Of a DNA stretch of 64,000 nucleotides, positions 1-9,809 are shown one piece after another. Positions within the stretch are counted from its first letter, which is position 1. Each line of letters opens with the position of its first letter. A program made the translations under genes and the position numbers. Source of the stretch: JBCCTX01 sp964468435 (GTDB lineage: Bacteria; Bacteroidota; Bacteroidia; J057); the NCBI GenBank assembly GCA_964468435.1, contig CAYXVE010000004.1, forward strand, positions 62,001 to 126,000. The letters run 5' to 3'. The notes under the pieces were generated by a model. The model did not search any database and had not been told where the DNA came from. It saw nothing but the letters and a program-made list of their open reading frames with translations.

Positions 1-954
1 AATGAAGCGGGTTGCAATTACAGTTACTCTCAGCTTTTCATCCATCTCATCATCGTATACGATACCGTAGATGATATTGGCATCCATTCCCGCTGTCTGC
101 TGGACATATTCTACAATCTCGGTAGTTTCGTCCATCCGGAGTGAATCTTCGGAAGCGGTGATGTTCACCACAATAGCTCTTGCCCCTTCGATGCTGACAT
201 TATCCAGCAGGGGAGAGCTGATCGCTTCTTCTACTGCTTTTAGCGCTCTTCCATCTCCATCTGACTCCGCCGTTCCCATCAAGGCCTTACCACCATCTCT
301 CATGACTGTGCAGATATCTGCAAAGTCCACGTTGATATAACCCTCAGAGGTAATGATCTCTGCGATACCTCTTGCAGCATTGCAGAGGATCTGATCGGCT
401 TCTTCAAAGGCCTTCTTCATGGTAATACTGGATCCCAGGATCTTGTGCAGGTTGTTGTTATCTATCACGATCAGAGTATCCACCATGTCCTGCAGTTCTT
501 GCACACCTTGTTTGGCTTGCTGAATGCGTTTAGGTCCTTCAAACTTGAAGGGAGTGGTTACAATGCCTACTGTGAGGATTCCCATTTCCTTGCACATGGC
601 AGCGATGACAGGAGCACCACCAGTACCGGTGCCACCACCCATACCAGCTGTAATGAAGACCATCTTGGTTTGATCTTTTAGGGTCTCTTTAACTTCTTCA
701 ATACTTTCGAGTGCAGCTTTTTTTCCTACTTCGGGGTTGGCACCTGCTCCCAGGCCTTCGGTCTGGTTTGTTCCCAGACGTACCTTAATAGGTACTTCGC
801 TAATGTTGAGTGCCTGCAGATCAGTATTACAGATGATAAAGTCCACTCCAGTGATGCCTTTTTCAAACATGTTGCTGACTGCATTATTTCCACCACCACC
901 TATGCCAATGACTTTGATGATAGAGCTTTCGTTTTTTGGAAATTCAAATTGCAT
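1..954 (-). CDS. ftsZ: Cell division protein FtsZ (3' part outside window)
   Basis: Tubulin-like GTPase that forms the cytokinetic Z-ring. Translation of the minus strand from the ATG at 954 runs open to base 1, so only the C-terminal tail (linker and FtsA-binding peptide) is missing. Visible motifs are the N-terminal GIGGGGNNA nucleotide loop, the tubulin signature GGGTGTGGAP near residue 107, and the T7 synergy loop NVDFAD near residue 208, which supplies the catalytic aspartate across the subunit interface. It is the last visible gene of the dcw operon, 28 bp after ftsA. That gap is too short for a separate terminator, so co-transcription is likely. Confidence 0.97.
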   Translation of the reverse strand, partial: MQFEFPKNESSIIKVIGIGGGGNNAVSNMFEKGITGVDFIICNTDLQALNISEVPIKVRLGTNQTEGLGAGANPEVGKKAALESIEEVKETLKDQTKMVFITAGMGGGTGTGGAPVIAAMCKEMGILTVGIVTTPFKFEGPKRIQQAKQGVQELQDMVDTLIVIDNNNLHKILGSSITMKKAFEEADQILCNAARGIAEIITSEGYINVDFADICTVMRDGGKALMGTAESDGDGRALKAVEEAISSPLLDNVSIEGARAIVVNITASEDSLRMDETTEIVEYVQQTAGMDANIIYGIVYDDEMDEKLRVTVIATRFI

Positions 955-982
955 GGTATTTCTTTTTGTAGTTATTCAATCT

Positions 983-2311
983 TTATTCAATAAATTCTCC
1001 AGTATTAGTGAGCGTACCTTCAAACCAGGTTTTGACTTTGTCTATAAAACTGATTCTTGGATTTCTTCTGATACCTCCTTGTGCATAACGGGGTCCTTTA
1101 GTCCCTCCTTCGTTGGGGGTAATGGTATAATCAGCTGTTTCCAGTCCCATGATCACGAGCCCTGTACCGGTAGCATACATGGGAAAATTTACCTCTTCTA
1201 CTAATCCGCTTGCGAGGTGCTCGCCTGGAAATCCGATACGCGTATCTACTCCGGTTACATATTCCACAGCTTGCTTCATATGCTGCAGTTGTGAGCCACC
1301 ACCGGTGATCACAATACCTGCAACGAGTTTGTCATCATATCCTGAATTTTTAATCTCTGCAGCAACAAATTCCATGACCTCTTCTATCCGGGATTGAATC
1401 ACTCTGGCTAGCATGCTTTTATGAATTTCTTTAGCAGGCCGGTCTCTGGGTCCGGGAATGCTGATCACTACATCTTCATCTACAGCGTCGGCTAGTGCAC
1501 TTCCGTACTGGATCTTGAGAAGTTCAGCGTGCTTTTTCATTACCTTAAAGCCCTGTTTGATATCTTCTGTTACAATGTTACCCCCAAATGGTATTACCGC
1601 AGTATGGCGGATGATATTGTTTTCAAAGACAGCCATATCTGTAGTTCCTCCTCCGATATCTACGAGACATACGCCTGCTTCTTTCTCTTCATCTGTCAAA
1701 ACAGCAGCTCCCGAGGCCAGAGGTTCCAGGATCAGCTCAGCTACTTCAAGACCAGCTCTTACTACGCATTTGTAGATATTATTGGCTGCTGTCGTTTGTC
1801 CGGTTACGATATGGAAGTTTCCTTCCAATCTGACACCGGACATCCCAACCGGATCGATGATACCAGTCTGGTTATCAACCGCGTACTCCTGGGGGAGAAC
1901 ATGAATGATTTCTGTTCCAGGTTGGGTTGCAATCTTAAACATGTCTTCGTGTAGTCGATAGACTTCATCATGTGTGATTTCGAAGTCAGGATTGTTGAGG
2001 GTTATGATACCCTTGTGCTGCATACTGCGAACGTGTTCGCCAGCAATGCCCACATGTACCACTTCAATCTTGATTCCGGACTGCGATTCAGCTTCTTCAA
2101 TTGCTTCTCGGATGGCCTGGACCGTTTTGTCAATATTGACTACTACGCCACGGCTTACGCCATCCGATTCGGATTTTCCGATACCGAGAATGTTGATCTT
2201 CCCAAACTCGTTCCGTTTTCCGACGATAGCACAGATCTTCGTAGTCCCAATGTCGAGTCCTACGATGATCTTTTCATTTGTCAGGTTTTTGTCCATTTTC
2301 TCAGTTGACAT
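983..2311 (-). CDS. ftsA: Cell division protein FtsA
   Basis: Actin-like ATPase that tethers FtsZ filaments to the inner membrane and recruits later divisome proteins. The 442-residue product starts with an actin-fold phosphate loop (GLDIGTTKICAIVG, about residues 18-31), has a second phosphate motif CLVDIGGGTTDMA near residue 215 and an adenosine-contact GIVITGGGSQL near residue 332. The C-terminal segment FIDKVKTWFEGTL is amphipathic, as expected of the FtsA membrane-targeting helix. The gene sits between ftsQ and ftsZ, the standard order in dcw clusters. Confidence 0.96.
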   Translation of the reverse strand: MSTEKMDKNLTNEKIIVGLDIGTTKICAIVGKRNEFGKINILGIGKSESDGVSRGVVVNIDKTVQAIREAIEEAESQSGIKIEVVHVGIAGEHVRSMQHKGIITLNNPDFEITHDEVYRLHEDMFKIATQPGTEIIHVLPQEYAVDNQTGIIDPVGMSGVRLEGNFHIVTGQTTAANNIYKCVVRAGLEVAELILEPLASGAAVLTDEEKEAGVCLVDIGGGTTDMAVFENNIIRHTAVIPFGGNIVTEDIKQGFKVMKKHAELLKIQYGSALADAVDEDVVISIPGPRDRPAKEIHKSMLARVIQSRIEEVMEFVAAEIKNSGYDDKLVAGIVITGGGSQLQHMKQAVEYVTGVDTRIGFPGEHLASGLVEEVNFPMYATGTGLVIMGLETADYTITPNEGGTKGPRYAQGGIRRNPRISFIDKVKTWFEGTLTNTGEFIE

Positions 2312-2371
2312 AGCATTTAATTTAAAGTTTCGTGTACAGCTGTGTTTGACTAACAGGTATTTTTTATCTAA

Positions 2372-3262
2372 TCATTTTTTGGCTATTACCTGATGTTTGT
2401 ATTTAATGCTAATAAACCGGTAGTGATCCCATCCTACACGTTGTATTACCTGATGGTAGAATAGTTTTAGCCGGTCAAATTTTTCGGCGATCTGATCTGG
2501 TTTGCCAAATTCGATCTCCATGTCCCCAATCTGAGGATAAAGGATAAGGTCTCCATTGTCTTGTATAATCACCTCAGAGATCTGAGCATTCCAGAGATCG
2601 CTATAGTGAATGAAATTCAATACAGGAATGGCATCCTGAAGTGTTTCCTTGCGAATTGTGTCGGCGGGCATCAACTTTTCATCAATATCTCCCCGGATCA
2701 GCAACACGTGTGCCGTCTGATGGGAAGATGTGGGAAACTTGTTTCCCGCTGCATCTATATACAGAAAACTTCCGCTATTATTGACAACCCTTGCAATAGG
2801 TTTTCGCATCCATACCTGAACGCTTAAGACACCTGTTACGCTTTTATAAACCTCTGCTTTTTGTATATAGGGTACTTCTTCAAGGCCTGCTTCAACAGTT
2901 TCCAGATCTATTTTCTGAAACTTTTCCCCGATCAGTTGACGTCCATAATCCATTTCTACCAGCATTCTTACATCCCTGTCCGATATAAAATGATGATCCT
3001 TTTCAGCATGTACCTGTACCTGAATATCCCGGCAGGAAATGTGCTGCTGATATCCACTCGCCAGTCCCAGGAGGGAAGCTATTACCACGCCAATTCCTAT
3101 ATATATCAGGTAGCGTTGTAATCCCTTTAGACGGATGTTCAGTTTACCCAGCCTGATGGATTGCAAGCCGGGTTTCTGATCCTTCTTGTCATAGTAATCC
3201 TCCAAAGGAATATTCCTTTTAGTACTAGGATTAGTTTTACGATATGTTCCGGTTATTGCCAT
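2372..3262 (-). CDS. ftsQ: Cell division protein FtsQ/DivIB
   Basis: Bitopic membrane protein of the FtsQLB divisome subcomplex. The 296-residue product has a basic cytoplasmic head, one transmembrane segment (about residues 52-70, YLIYIGIGVVIASLLGLASG), then a POTRA-like region with the typical D(R/V)RMLVE and IEKAEVYKSVTGVLSV-like pattern. This is followed by a beta domain with the VWMRKPIARV motif. Sequence conservation in this family is low, so the call rests on topology, POTRA pattern and position between murC and ftsA. The gap to murC is 1 bp. Confidence 0.88.
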   Translation of the reverse strand: MAITGTYRKTNPSTKRNIPLEDYYDKKDQKPGLQSIRLGKLNIRLKGLQRYLIYIGIGVVIASLLGLASGYQQHISCRDIQVQVHAEKDHHFISDRDVRMLVEMDYGRQLIGEKFQKIDLETVEAGLEEVPYIQKAEVYKSVTGVLSVQVWMRKPIARVVNNSGSFLYIDAAGNKFPTSSHQTAHVLLIRGDIDEKLMPADTIRKETLQDAIPVLNFIHYSDLWNAQISEVIIQDNGDLILYPQIGDMEIEFGKPDQIAEKFDRLKLFYHQVIQRVGWDHYRFISIKYKHQVIAKK

Positions 3263-3263
3263 T

Positions 3264-4625
3264 TCAGCTAATTTTTTGGGTTTGATGTATCCAGTGTGAG
3301 AGTTTTTCTACCTCAAGATCTATATCACCTGCCCCCAGTGTCATGATCACTGTAGGCATTTGAATTGAGTTTTGTAATGTCTTAGTCAATTCTGTGCGTT
3401 CAACGATTTCTGCTTGCCCATGCCGTATTTGTTCGAGGATTAACTCGCTACTCACACCCGGTATGGGTTGCTCGCGAGCAGGATAGATATCCATTAGTAA
3501 AACATGATCTGCCCCAGAGAGAACTGCTCCAAATGCTTGATAGTGCTCAAGTGTTCTCGAATACAAATGCGGTTGAAAAATGACATGTAGAGAACGATCT
3601 GGAAATACATCTTTGATAGTCTGTATGACCGCTTGCACCTCTACCGGATGATGTGCATAATCATCGATATAGGTGAGCTCTGAGCTATGATACTTTACCT
3701 CAAATCTGCGTAGTATGCCTTCGAAGCTTCCTGCTGCCCGTTTCATATCCTCCGCATCAAGTCCTACCCTATGCCCAATACTCAAGGCAGCTACCATGTT
3801 GGAGATATTGTGTTTTCCTGGAAGAGCTAATCTGATGTCACTGATCCTGATATGATCTCCTACAAAGTCGAAGCTAGTTTCTAGCTGATCATAGGAAATA
3901 TTGGTAGCGTAATAGTCCCCCTGGTCAATACCATAAGTTTGGATAGCTCTCTTCCAGGGGATGGAAGAGAGGCTATCGCGAACGAGCAAAGGCTGTTGCG
4001 AATGGGTTTGGTCCGCAAAGTCAATAAATGTCTGCTGCATAGATGCATGAGTACCATAACATTCCAGATGGTCTGGATCCATGGCTGTAACGACAGTCAT
4101 ATAAGGATTCAGGTGAAGGAATGAACGGTCATATTCATCTGCTTCGATGACAGCATAAGGGGAGGTTCCGGTAAGGTAATTTGACTGATAATTTTTGGTA
4201 ATGCCTCCTAAAAAGGCGGTGCTGGGCATACCTCCCTGATACAGTAAATGTGCCAGCATCGATGCTGTTGTGGTTTTACCATGCGTACCAGCAATTGCCA
4301 GGGTCTGATAGGCTTTGCTGATCAATCCCAGGGCAGCAGCACGTTTCATGACTGGGATTCCTTGTTTCTGAGCTGAAACCAGCTCAGCATTATCTGTCGG
4401 AATTGCTGGAGTATATACTACAAGGTCCTGACCAGCTGTGTGGGAGGGATCAATATCATGATATATGGAAATATTTAAAGCGCTGAGCATCTGCGTAGTG
4501 GCAGATGGATAGCGGTCGTACCCCGAGACCTCTTTACCTCGATAGTGGAAATAGCTGGCAAGGGCGCTCATTCCGATGCCACCTATTCCTATGAAATATA
4601 TCTTATGTATCGTTTCGAGTGTCAT
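3264..4625 (-). CDS. murC: UDP-N-acetylmuramate--L-alanine ligase MurC
   Basis: Cytoplasmic Mur ligase that adds L-alanine to UDP-MurNAc with ATP. The 453-residue length is normal. The N-terminal Rossmann-type motif FIGIGGIGMSALA, the ATP-binding P-loop GTHGKTTTASML (about residues 113-124), the EADEYDRSF segment and the DDYAHHP motif of the C-terminal domain are all present. The start ATG overlaps the murG stop by four bases (ATGA), which indicates translational coupling. Confidence 0.97.
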   Translation of the reverse strand: MTLETIHKIYFIGIGGIGMSALASYFHYRGKEVSGYDRYPSATTQMLSALNISIYHDIDPSHTAGQDLVVYTPAIPTDNAELVSAQKQGIPVMKRAAALGLISKAYQTLAIAGTHGKTTTASMLAHLLYQGGMPSTAFLGGITKNYQSNYLTGTSPYAVIEADEYDRSFLHLNPYMTVVTAMDPDHLECYGTHASMQQTFIDFADQTHSQQPLLVRDSLSSIPWKRAIQTYGIDQGDYYATNISYDQLETSFDFVGDHIRISDIRLALPGKHNISNMVAALSIGHRVGLDAEDMKRAAGSFEGILRRFEVKYHSSELTYIDDYAHHPVEVQAVIQTIKDVFPDRSLHVIFQPHLYSRTLEHYQAFGAVLSGADHVLLMDIYPAREQPIPGVSSELILEQIRHGQAEIVERTELTKTLQNSIQMPTVIMTLGAGDIDLEVEKLSHWIHQTQKIS

Positions 4626-5719
4626 GCATCAACTATTGTTAGGAGTTCATCTACAATTAATTTTGCAGCATCATGCTTCTCCATATGCTGTATATTCTGA
4701 GCTAGTTTTTCGAGTTTTGCCTGCCTTTTTAACAAGTCTATGACAGTTGGTACGAGATCCGTTTTGGCATCTGCATCCCGGATCAGTAATGCGGCTTCTT
4801 TGTCAGCGAGCGATTTTGCGTTCTTCGTTTGATGGTCTTCGGCTACATTAGGTGATGGGATCAGTATTGCTGGCTTGGAAAGTGCTATGAGCTCTGAAAT
4901 AGTGCTCCCACCAGCCCTGCTTACGACCAGATCGGCTGCTGAATAGGCGATGGCCATGTCATCGATAAAGTGCATGAGTCTGATATGGGGATGATCAGGC
5001 ACCTTAGGTTTTAAAGCTTCATAATACCTTTTGCCACACTGCCAGATGAGTTGCATATCTGCTTCGATGAGTTTTTCGAGCTGGTTCAGCCATGCTTCGT
5101 TGATTGTCTTGGCTCCTAGTGATCCTCCTACGCTTAACACGATATTTTTTTCAGGAGAAAGGTTCATCGCTTGTGCTGCTTCATTTCTTTCAGAAAGCTT
5201 TAGGTCGCGTATCGGATTACCTGTAATTCTGACCTTTTCCTTTGGAAAGTATTTTTGGGCATCTGCATTTCCAAGCAGGATTTTCCGGGCTCTGCCTGCT
5301 AGCCAGCGATTTACTAAACCAGGGTAAGCATTTTGCTCACACAAATACAGGGGAATACCCCTTCCGGATGACACCCGTCCTACAGGACCGCTAGCATAAC
5401 CACCGACCCCTACTACATAGTCAGGCTTGAATGAACGGACAATCCCTGAAGCCTGGATAAGACTTACACCCAGTTTAAGGGGGAATAGCAGGTTTCGTAG
5501 AATATTTCTGATCGTAAGCCTCCGTTGTATTCCACTTATCCACACGGATCTAAATTCATATCCCTGTTGTGGGATTACAGTCTCTTCCATACCGTGCTTT
5601 GCCCCAACAAATAGAATCTCTGTTTGCGGTAACCTTCGTTTAAGTTCATCCGCAATTGCCAGTGCAGGGAATATATGTCCCCCTGTTCCACCACCTGATA
5701 TGATCACTTTTTTATTCAA
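4622..5719 (-). CDS. murG: Lipid II synthase MurG
   Basis: GT28 glycosyltransferase that transfers GlcNAc from UDP-GlcNAc to lipid I on the inner face of the membrane, giving lipid II. The 365-residue protein has the glycine-rich N-terminal loop SGGGTGGHIFPALAIA, the VGVGGYASGP segment that faces the acceptor, and the donor-site motif SRAGGSTISELIALSKPAILIP near residue 265. It overlaps murC by four bases and follows ftsW by 9 bp. Confidence 0.97.
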   Translation of the reverse strand: MNKKVIISGGGTGGHIFPALAIADELKRRLPQTEILFVGAKHGMEETVIPQQGYEFRSVWISGIQRRLTIRNILRNLLFPLKLGVSLIQASGIVRSFKPDYVVGVGGYASGPVGRVSSGRGIPLYLCEQNAYPGLVNRWLAGRARKILLGNADAQKYFPKEKVRITGNPIRDLKLSERNEAAQAMNLSPEKNIVLSVGGSLGAKTINEAWLNQLEKLIEADMQLIWQCGKRYYEALKPKVPDHPHIRLMHFIDDMAIAYSAADLVVSRAGGSTISELIALSKPAILIPSPNVAEDHQTKNAKSLADKEAALLIRDADAKTDLVPTVIDLLKRQAKLEKLAQNIQHMEKHDAAKLIVDELLTIVDA

Positions 5720-5728
5720 TGTGATGTT

Positions 5729-6904
5729 TTATTTGTTAAAGGCTATTTTCATAAAATTCAATCCCAGAATAGGTCTCTTTTTCTTGGCTTTCCCTTTTTC
5801 CATAGCATCTCTACTTACACTGAGGATGATACCCAGGGAAATTCCTGTGAATACCACCGAGGTGCCTCCCATGCTTAACAGCGGCAAGGTAAGTCCCGTT
5901 ACAGGGAGCAGCCCTACTGTAACGCTCATATTGGTAAGAGCCTGAAGCACCAATAAAAATGCTAACCCCGAAGATATAAGTGCTCCGAAGGTTTTGCTTA
6001 CGGTCACAATACTTACTGCACGAAATAGAAGTATTAAATAAAGGCAAAGGACTATGGTCCCACCTAGTAAACCATATTCTTCTACCACAATTGCATAAAT
6101 GAAATCCGAGTGCGCCTGTGGCATAAAATTTCGCTGTGAACTTTTCCCGATCCCTTTTCCAAACAAACTACCGGATGCAATGGCAATATTTGCCTGAGTA
6201 GACTGGTAGTTGAGTTCATAGTCATCATCCAGGATTCTACTGGTATAGTCCTGGATTCTGGATTTCCATGTGTCAGAACGTTTGGCCGTGCCAAAAAGGA
6301 TCATAGCTGCCATGACACCGATCACAAATAATAATCCTATGTATTTGGGATCTATGCCTGAGATAAACATGATCATAATACTTGCAACAAACATTAATGC
6401 TGCGGTACTCAGGTCTTGTGGTGCAATAAGGCCACATAAGACCGTTACCCAGAAGAGGGCTGGGAGGAATCCCTCGGTGAAATCCTTGATCACATCCTGT
6501 CGCTGTGTGAGTAGTTTGGCCAGATAAATCACCAATGTCAGTTTGGCAAGGTCAGATGGCTGAAATGACTGTCCAAAGATATTGATCCATCTCGCTGCTT
6601 CATTAATCTCGCTTCCTTGGGTAATGGTATAGATTAGCAAGGGTATGGTTATTACCAGAAGAATATGGGTGATTTGGGCAAATACACGGTAGTTGATCAG
6701 TGAAACGACATACATCACGATAAGTCCCATTAGGATATGTGCCAGGTGAGTGAACACATAGTATTCGGTGTCCTCCCCCTGATTTCTGTAGGCTAGTGCA
6801 CTTGTGGCACTGTAGATAGCGAGAATACTGATCATCGATAGCAGGATGACAACTATCCAGATAATCTTATCGCCCTTGAGTCTATGTAAAAGCCATTGTA
6901 TCAT
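5729..6904 (-). CDS. ftsW: SEDS peptidoglycan polymerase FtsW
   Basis: Polytopic SEDS-family glycosyltransferase that polymerises lipid II at the septum together with the transpeptidase FtsI. The 391-residue product has about ten hydrophobic segments. It contains the SEDS hallmarks AARWINIFGQSFQPSDLAK near residue 104, the large periplasmic loop with SSQRNFMPQAHSDFIYAIVVEEYG (about 253-276), and a C-terminal LPLLSMGGTSV. Location in the dcw cluster between murD and murG favours FtsW over RodA. Confidence 0.95.
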   Translation of the reverse strand: MIQWLLHRLKGDKIIWIVVILLSMISILAIYSATSALAYRNQGEDTEYYVFTHLAHILMGLIVMYVVSLINYRVFAQITHILLVITIPLLIYTITQGSEINEAARWINIFGQSFQPSDLAKLTLVIYLAKLLTQRQDVIKDFTEGFLPALFWVTVLCGLIAPQDLSTAALMFVASIMIMFISGIDPKYIGLLFVIGVMAAMILFGTAKRSDTWKSRIQDYTSRILDDDYELNYQSTQANIAIASGSLFGKGIGKSSQRNFMPQAHSDFIYAIVVEEYGLLGGTIVLCLYLILLFRAVSIVTVSKTFGALISSGLAFLLVLQALTNMSVTVGLLPVTGLTLPLLSMGGTSVVFTGISLGIILSVSRDAMEKGKAKKKRPILGLNFMKIAFNK

Positions 6905-6905
6905 A

Positions 6906-8273
6906 TTAACTGTTATTAATTTCCTGATCTGATGCTATATATTTGTTGACAACCTGCATAAACTGGTTGCCCCGATCTTCATAATTTCTGAATAGGTCAA
7001 AGCTGGCACATGCTGGTGATAGCAGGACTTTATCACCCCTTATTGCGATTATAAGAGAAGCATGGATTGCTTCTTCCATCGAATGTGTTTGAGTAATGGA
7101 TATGTTGGGAAAAGCCTGAGATAGCCTTTCAAATCCCTGACCCAGGACAATAATGCCTTTCACTTTTTGTTTCACCAGTTCACCAAGTTTCTGGTAATGG
7201 TTTCCCTTATCTATTCCGCCAGCGATCCATATCAAAGGGCCTTTCAACCCGTCCAGCGCATAATAGGCCGCGTCGACATTCGTGGCCTTGGAATCATTGA
7301 TAAAACCGACACCTCGAATCATTCCTATATGCTGTAATCGATGCCTTACAGGCTCAAAGCTATCGAGATGTTCCTGAAGAGAATCCATATCAATACCTGC
7401 AGCCTCTGCAGTCAGCAATGCCGCCAGTGCGTTAAGTTGATTATGCTTTCCGGCTAGCTGCATGGAATCAAACTCATAGGTGTATCCAGTGCGTAGTTTC
7501 AACAAACTACCGTCGATCCATGCCTGGGTATCTTTATGATGAGTCTGGGAGTAACCTTTCCTTGAAGCCCGAATGGGCTTGAAATTCATATGTCTCTGTA
7601 TAACAGAATCATCGGCGTAATAGATAAAAACGTCTCCAGGACCCTGATTTGATATAATATTGAATTTTGCTCCAGCATATAGATCCATATCATAGTCATA
7701 CCTGTCAAGATGATCCGGAGTGATATTCAAAAGCACGGTGATATGTGGCTGGAAAGTATCTATATCTTCAAGTTGAAAACTGCTTACTTCTAATACATAC
7801 CATGCACATTGATGATGAGCGACATCCCATGCAAAGCTCTTACCTACATTTCCGGCAATAGCTGCATTATATCCTGTGCGAATTAGCAGATGATATATGA
7901 GGTTTGTAGTGGTCGTTTTTCCGTTGCTGCCGGTAATTGCAATAATTTTGGAATGGGTAAACCAGGATGCAAATTCTATTTCGGAGACAATAGGTATACC
8001 AGCATCTCTGGCCCGTTGTAACAAGGGTACATTACCGGGAATACCCGGGCTTTTAATGATCAGATCAGTATGAAGGAATTTTTCTTCACTATGCCTACCC
8101 GTTTCAAAGGGAATATGGTGTTCTTGTAATATTTGTCCGTATTGAGGAGCTATATCATGCAGATCTGAAACCCATACCTCAAAACCCTGAAGCTTGCCCA
8201 GTACAGCAGCACCGGTTCCGCTCTCACCAGCTCCCATGATGGTGATTTTTGAGATATGTGTTTGATTATGCAT
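6906..8273 (-). CDS. murD: UDP-N-acetylmuramoylalanine--D-glutamate ligase MurD
   Basis: Cytoplasmic Mur ligase adding D-glutamate to UDP-MurNAc-L-Ala. The 455-residue protein shows an N-terminal MGAGESGTGAAVLG nucleotide fold, the ATP loop ITGSNGKTTTTNLIYHLL (about residues 113-130), NITPDHLDRY, and the NDSKATNVDAAYYAL motif of the MurD C-terminal half. One base separates it from ftsW, so the two are almost certainly one transcription unit. Confidence 0.97.
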   Translation of the reverse strand: MHNQTHISKITIMGAGESGTGAAVLGKLQGFEVWVSDLHDIAPQYGQILQEHHIPFETGRHSEEKFLHTDLIIKSPGIPGNVPLLQRARDAGIPIVSEIEFASWFTHSKIIAITGSNGKTTTTNLIYHLLIRTGYNAAIAGNVGKSFAWDVAHHQCAWYVLEVSSFQLEDIDTFQPHITVLLNITPDHLDRYDYDMDLYAGAKFNIISNQGPGDVFIYYADDSVIQRHMNFKPIRASRKGYSQTHHKDTQAWIDGSLLKLRTGYTYEFDSMQLAGKHNQLNALAALLTAEAAGIDMDSLQEHLDSFEPVRHRLQHIGMIRGVGFINDSKATNVDAAYYALDGLKGPLIWIAGGIDKGNHYQKLGELVKQKVKGIIVLGQGFERLSQAFPNISITQTHSMEEAIHASLIIAIRGDKVLLSPACASFDLFRNYEDRGNQFMQVVNKYIASDQEINNS

Positions 8274-8327
8274 GAGTATCTTTCTTGTTGTTATCCGTTT
8301 GTTTTTGGCTATCTATATTGATAATAT

Positions 8328-9746
8328 TTATCTAAGTTTTAGTGTCGCAAAGGCCAATAGTACCAGCAGGATCGCGACGATGAAGAATCGCATCACAATC
8401 TTCGCTTCGTGTAGTCCTTTGAGTTCGTAATGGTGGTGAAGAGGAGACATTTTAAAGATTCTCCTTCCTTCACCATATTTTCGTTTGGTGTATTTGAAAT
8501 AGGACACCTGAAGGATTACAGAAATCGACTCGGTGAAAAAAATTCCACATAGAATGGGTAACAACAATTCTTTTTTCACCATGAGAGACATTACTCCTAT
8601 TGCTCCACCTAATGCGAGACTACCTGTATCTCCCATAAATACCTGAGCGGGATGAGCATTGTACCATAAAAACCCCAGACAAGCACCTACAAGTGCAGCT
8701 GCATAAACCACGAGTTCTGATGAAAGAGGAATATAGCTTATGTTTAGATAGGCAGAGAAATCTGTTCTCCCTGATACATATGCTAATATTCCCAAACCCG
8801 CAACTACAATGGCTGTTGTTCCAGCAGCCAGTCCGTCTATCCCATCTGTGATATTTACAGCATTGGAAACAGCCGTGACGATGAAGATCACCATCAGTAG
8901 GTAAACAATCCTGCCTAATATTTCCCTGTCTATAATATCCTTGAGCAGAATGACATTAGAGTAATCAAATACAAATTTCTTAAAGAAGGGAAAGTCTGTG
9001 ATATACACGAAGCTTTTGTCTTTGGGACCAAATATTTCACTTGCCACAAGTTTGCTATTATCTTCGGGGATCGATATGGTCTCCACAGTGCTTTGTCCAT
9101 CGACTACCCGTTCTATCGTGTATTCCTCAATATATTGATAAGCATCACCAGCAGGAGGATCTGCAAATGACTCTCCATTAATCCCGATTAATCTATCATT
9201 TGTGCGAAACCCATAGGAACTGAGTAGTTGATTGGGAGTGATGACATTTAATTGAGTAACATGCTTTCTACTACCCATGAAATCGGGGTGTAATAACATG
9301 GTAAGTCCTATAAACAATCCCAGGGTTACCTGCCCCATGATTTTAAACTTACTTTTCAATCCCCGCTTATCGCGCTTAAATACTTTAATATAGTCATCGA
9401 TGAAACCTACAATTCCCATCCATACTGTGCCGATCAGTAGCAACCAGATATAACCATTGGTAATATCCGCCCACAAGATCGTGGGAATAACGACTGCCGC
9501 CAAGATAATGATACCCCCCATGGTGGGAGTACCGGCTTTTGCTTGATGGGATTGAGGCCCATCTTTTCGGATTGTTTCACGAGCGAGTTTCTGCTTCAGG
9601 GTTTCAATGATTTGCTTGCCGATCAGCAGAGAAATGATGAGAGAAAAGATAATCGACAGGATAGATCTAAACGATAAATACTGGAATACCCCAAATCCAG
9701 GGATATCATAATTCTCGTTTAGCCAGTCGAGCAGATAGTAAAGCAT
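8328..9746 (-). CDS. mraY: Phospho-MurNAc-pentapeptide transferase MraY with PDZ-like insertion
   Basis: Integral membrane transferase that makes lipid I from UDP-MurNAc-pentapeptide and undecaprenyl phosphate. Family motifs are intact: GTPTMGG (72-78), FIDDYIK with the metal-binding Asp pair D117/D118, NxTDGIDGLAAG (298-309), VFMGDTGSLALGG and the C-terminal MSPLHHHYE. At 472 residues it is longer than Bacteroidota MraY, which from memory is about 410-420. The extra length lies in one extracytoplasmic loop, about residues 153-278. That loop contains a PDZ-like block, YGFRTNDRLIGINGESF then a YTIERVVDGQSTVETISIPE strand pair. The start follows the murE stop by 63 bp. Confidence 0.95.
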   Translation of the reverse strand: MLYYLLDWLNENYDIPGFGVFQYLSFRSILSIIFSLIISLLIGKQIIETLKQKLARETIRKDGPQSHQAKAGTPTMGGIIILAAVVIPTILWADITNGYIWLLLIGTVWMGIVGFIDDYIKVFKRDKRGLKSKFKIMGQVTLGLFIGLTMLLHPDFMGSRKHVTQLNVITPNQLLSSYGFRTNDRLIGINGESFADPPAGDAYQYIEEYTIERVVDGQSTVETISIPEDNSKLVASEIFGPKDKSFVYITDFPFFKKFVFDYSNVILLKDIIDREILGRIVYLLMVIFIVTAVSNAVNITDGIDGLAAGTTAIVVAGLGILAYVSGRTDFSAYLNISYIPLSSELVVYAAALVGACLGFLWYNAHPAQVFMGDTGSLALGGAIGVMSLMVKKELLLPILCGIFFTESISVILQVSYFKYTKRKYGEGRRIFKMSPLHHHYELKGLHEAKIVMRFFIVAILLVLLAFATLKLR

Positions 9747-9809
9747 AATAATATGTGATTATTTCATTACGGTTGATTGAGAATCAAATCTCAGATTAAA
9801 CATAATCAA

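Noticed and set aside
737..1204. Plus-strand open frame of 155 codons across the ftsZ-ftsA junction
   Set aside because: It is antisense to two clear dcw genes and its translation has no family pattern.
5427..5945. Plus-strand open frame of 172 codons
   Set aside because: It is antisense to murG and ftsW, and its translation is Ser/Cys/Pro-rich without motifs, as expected of a shadow frame.
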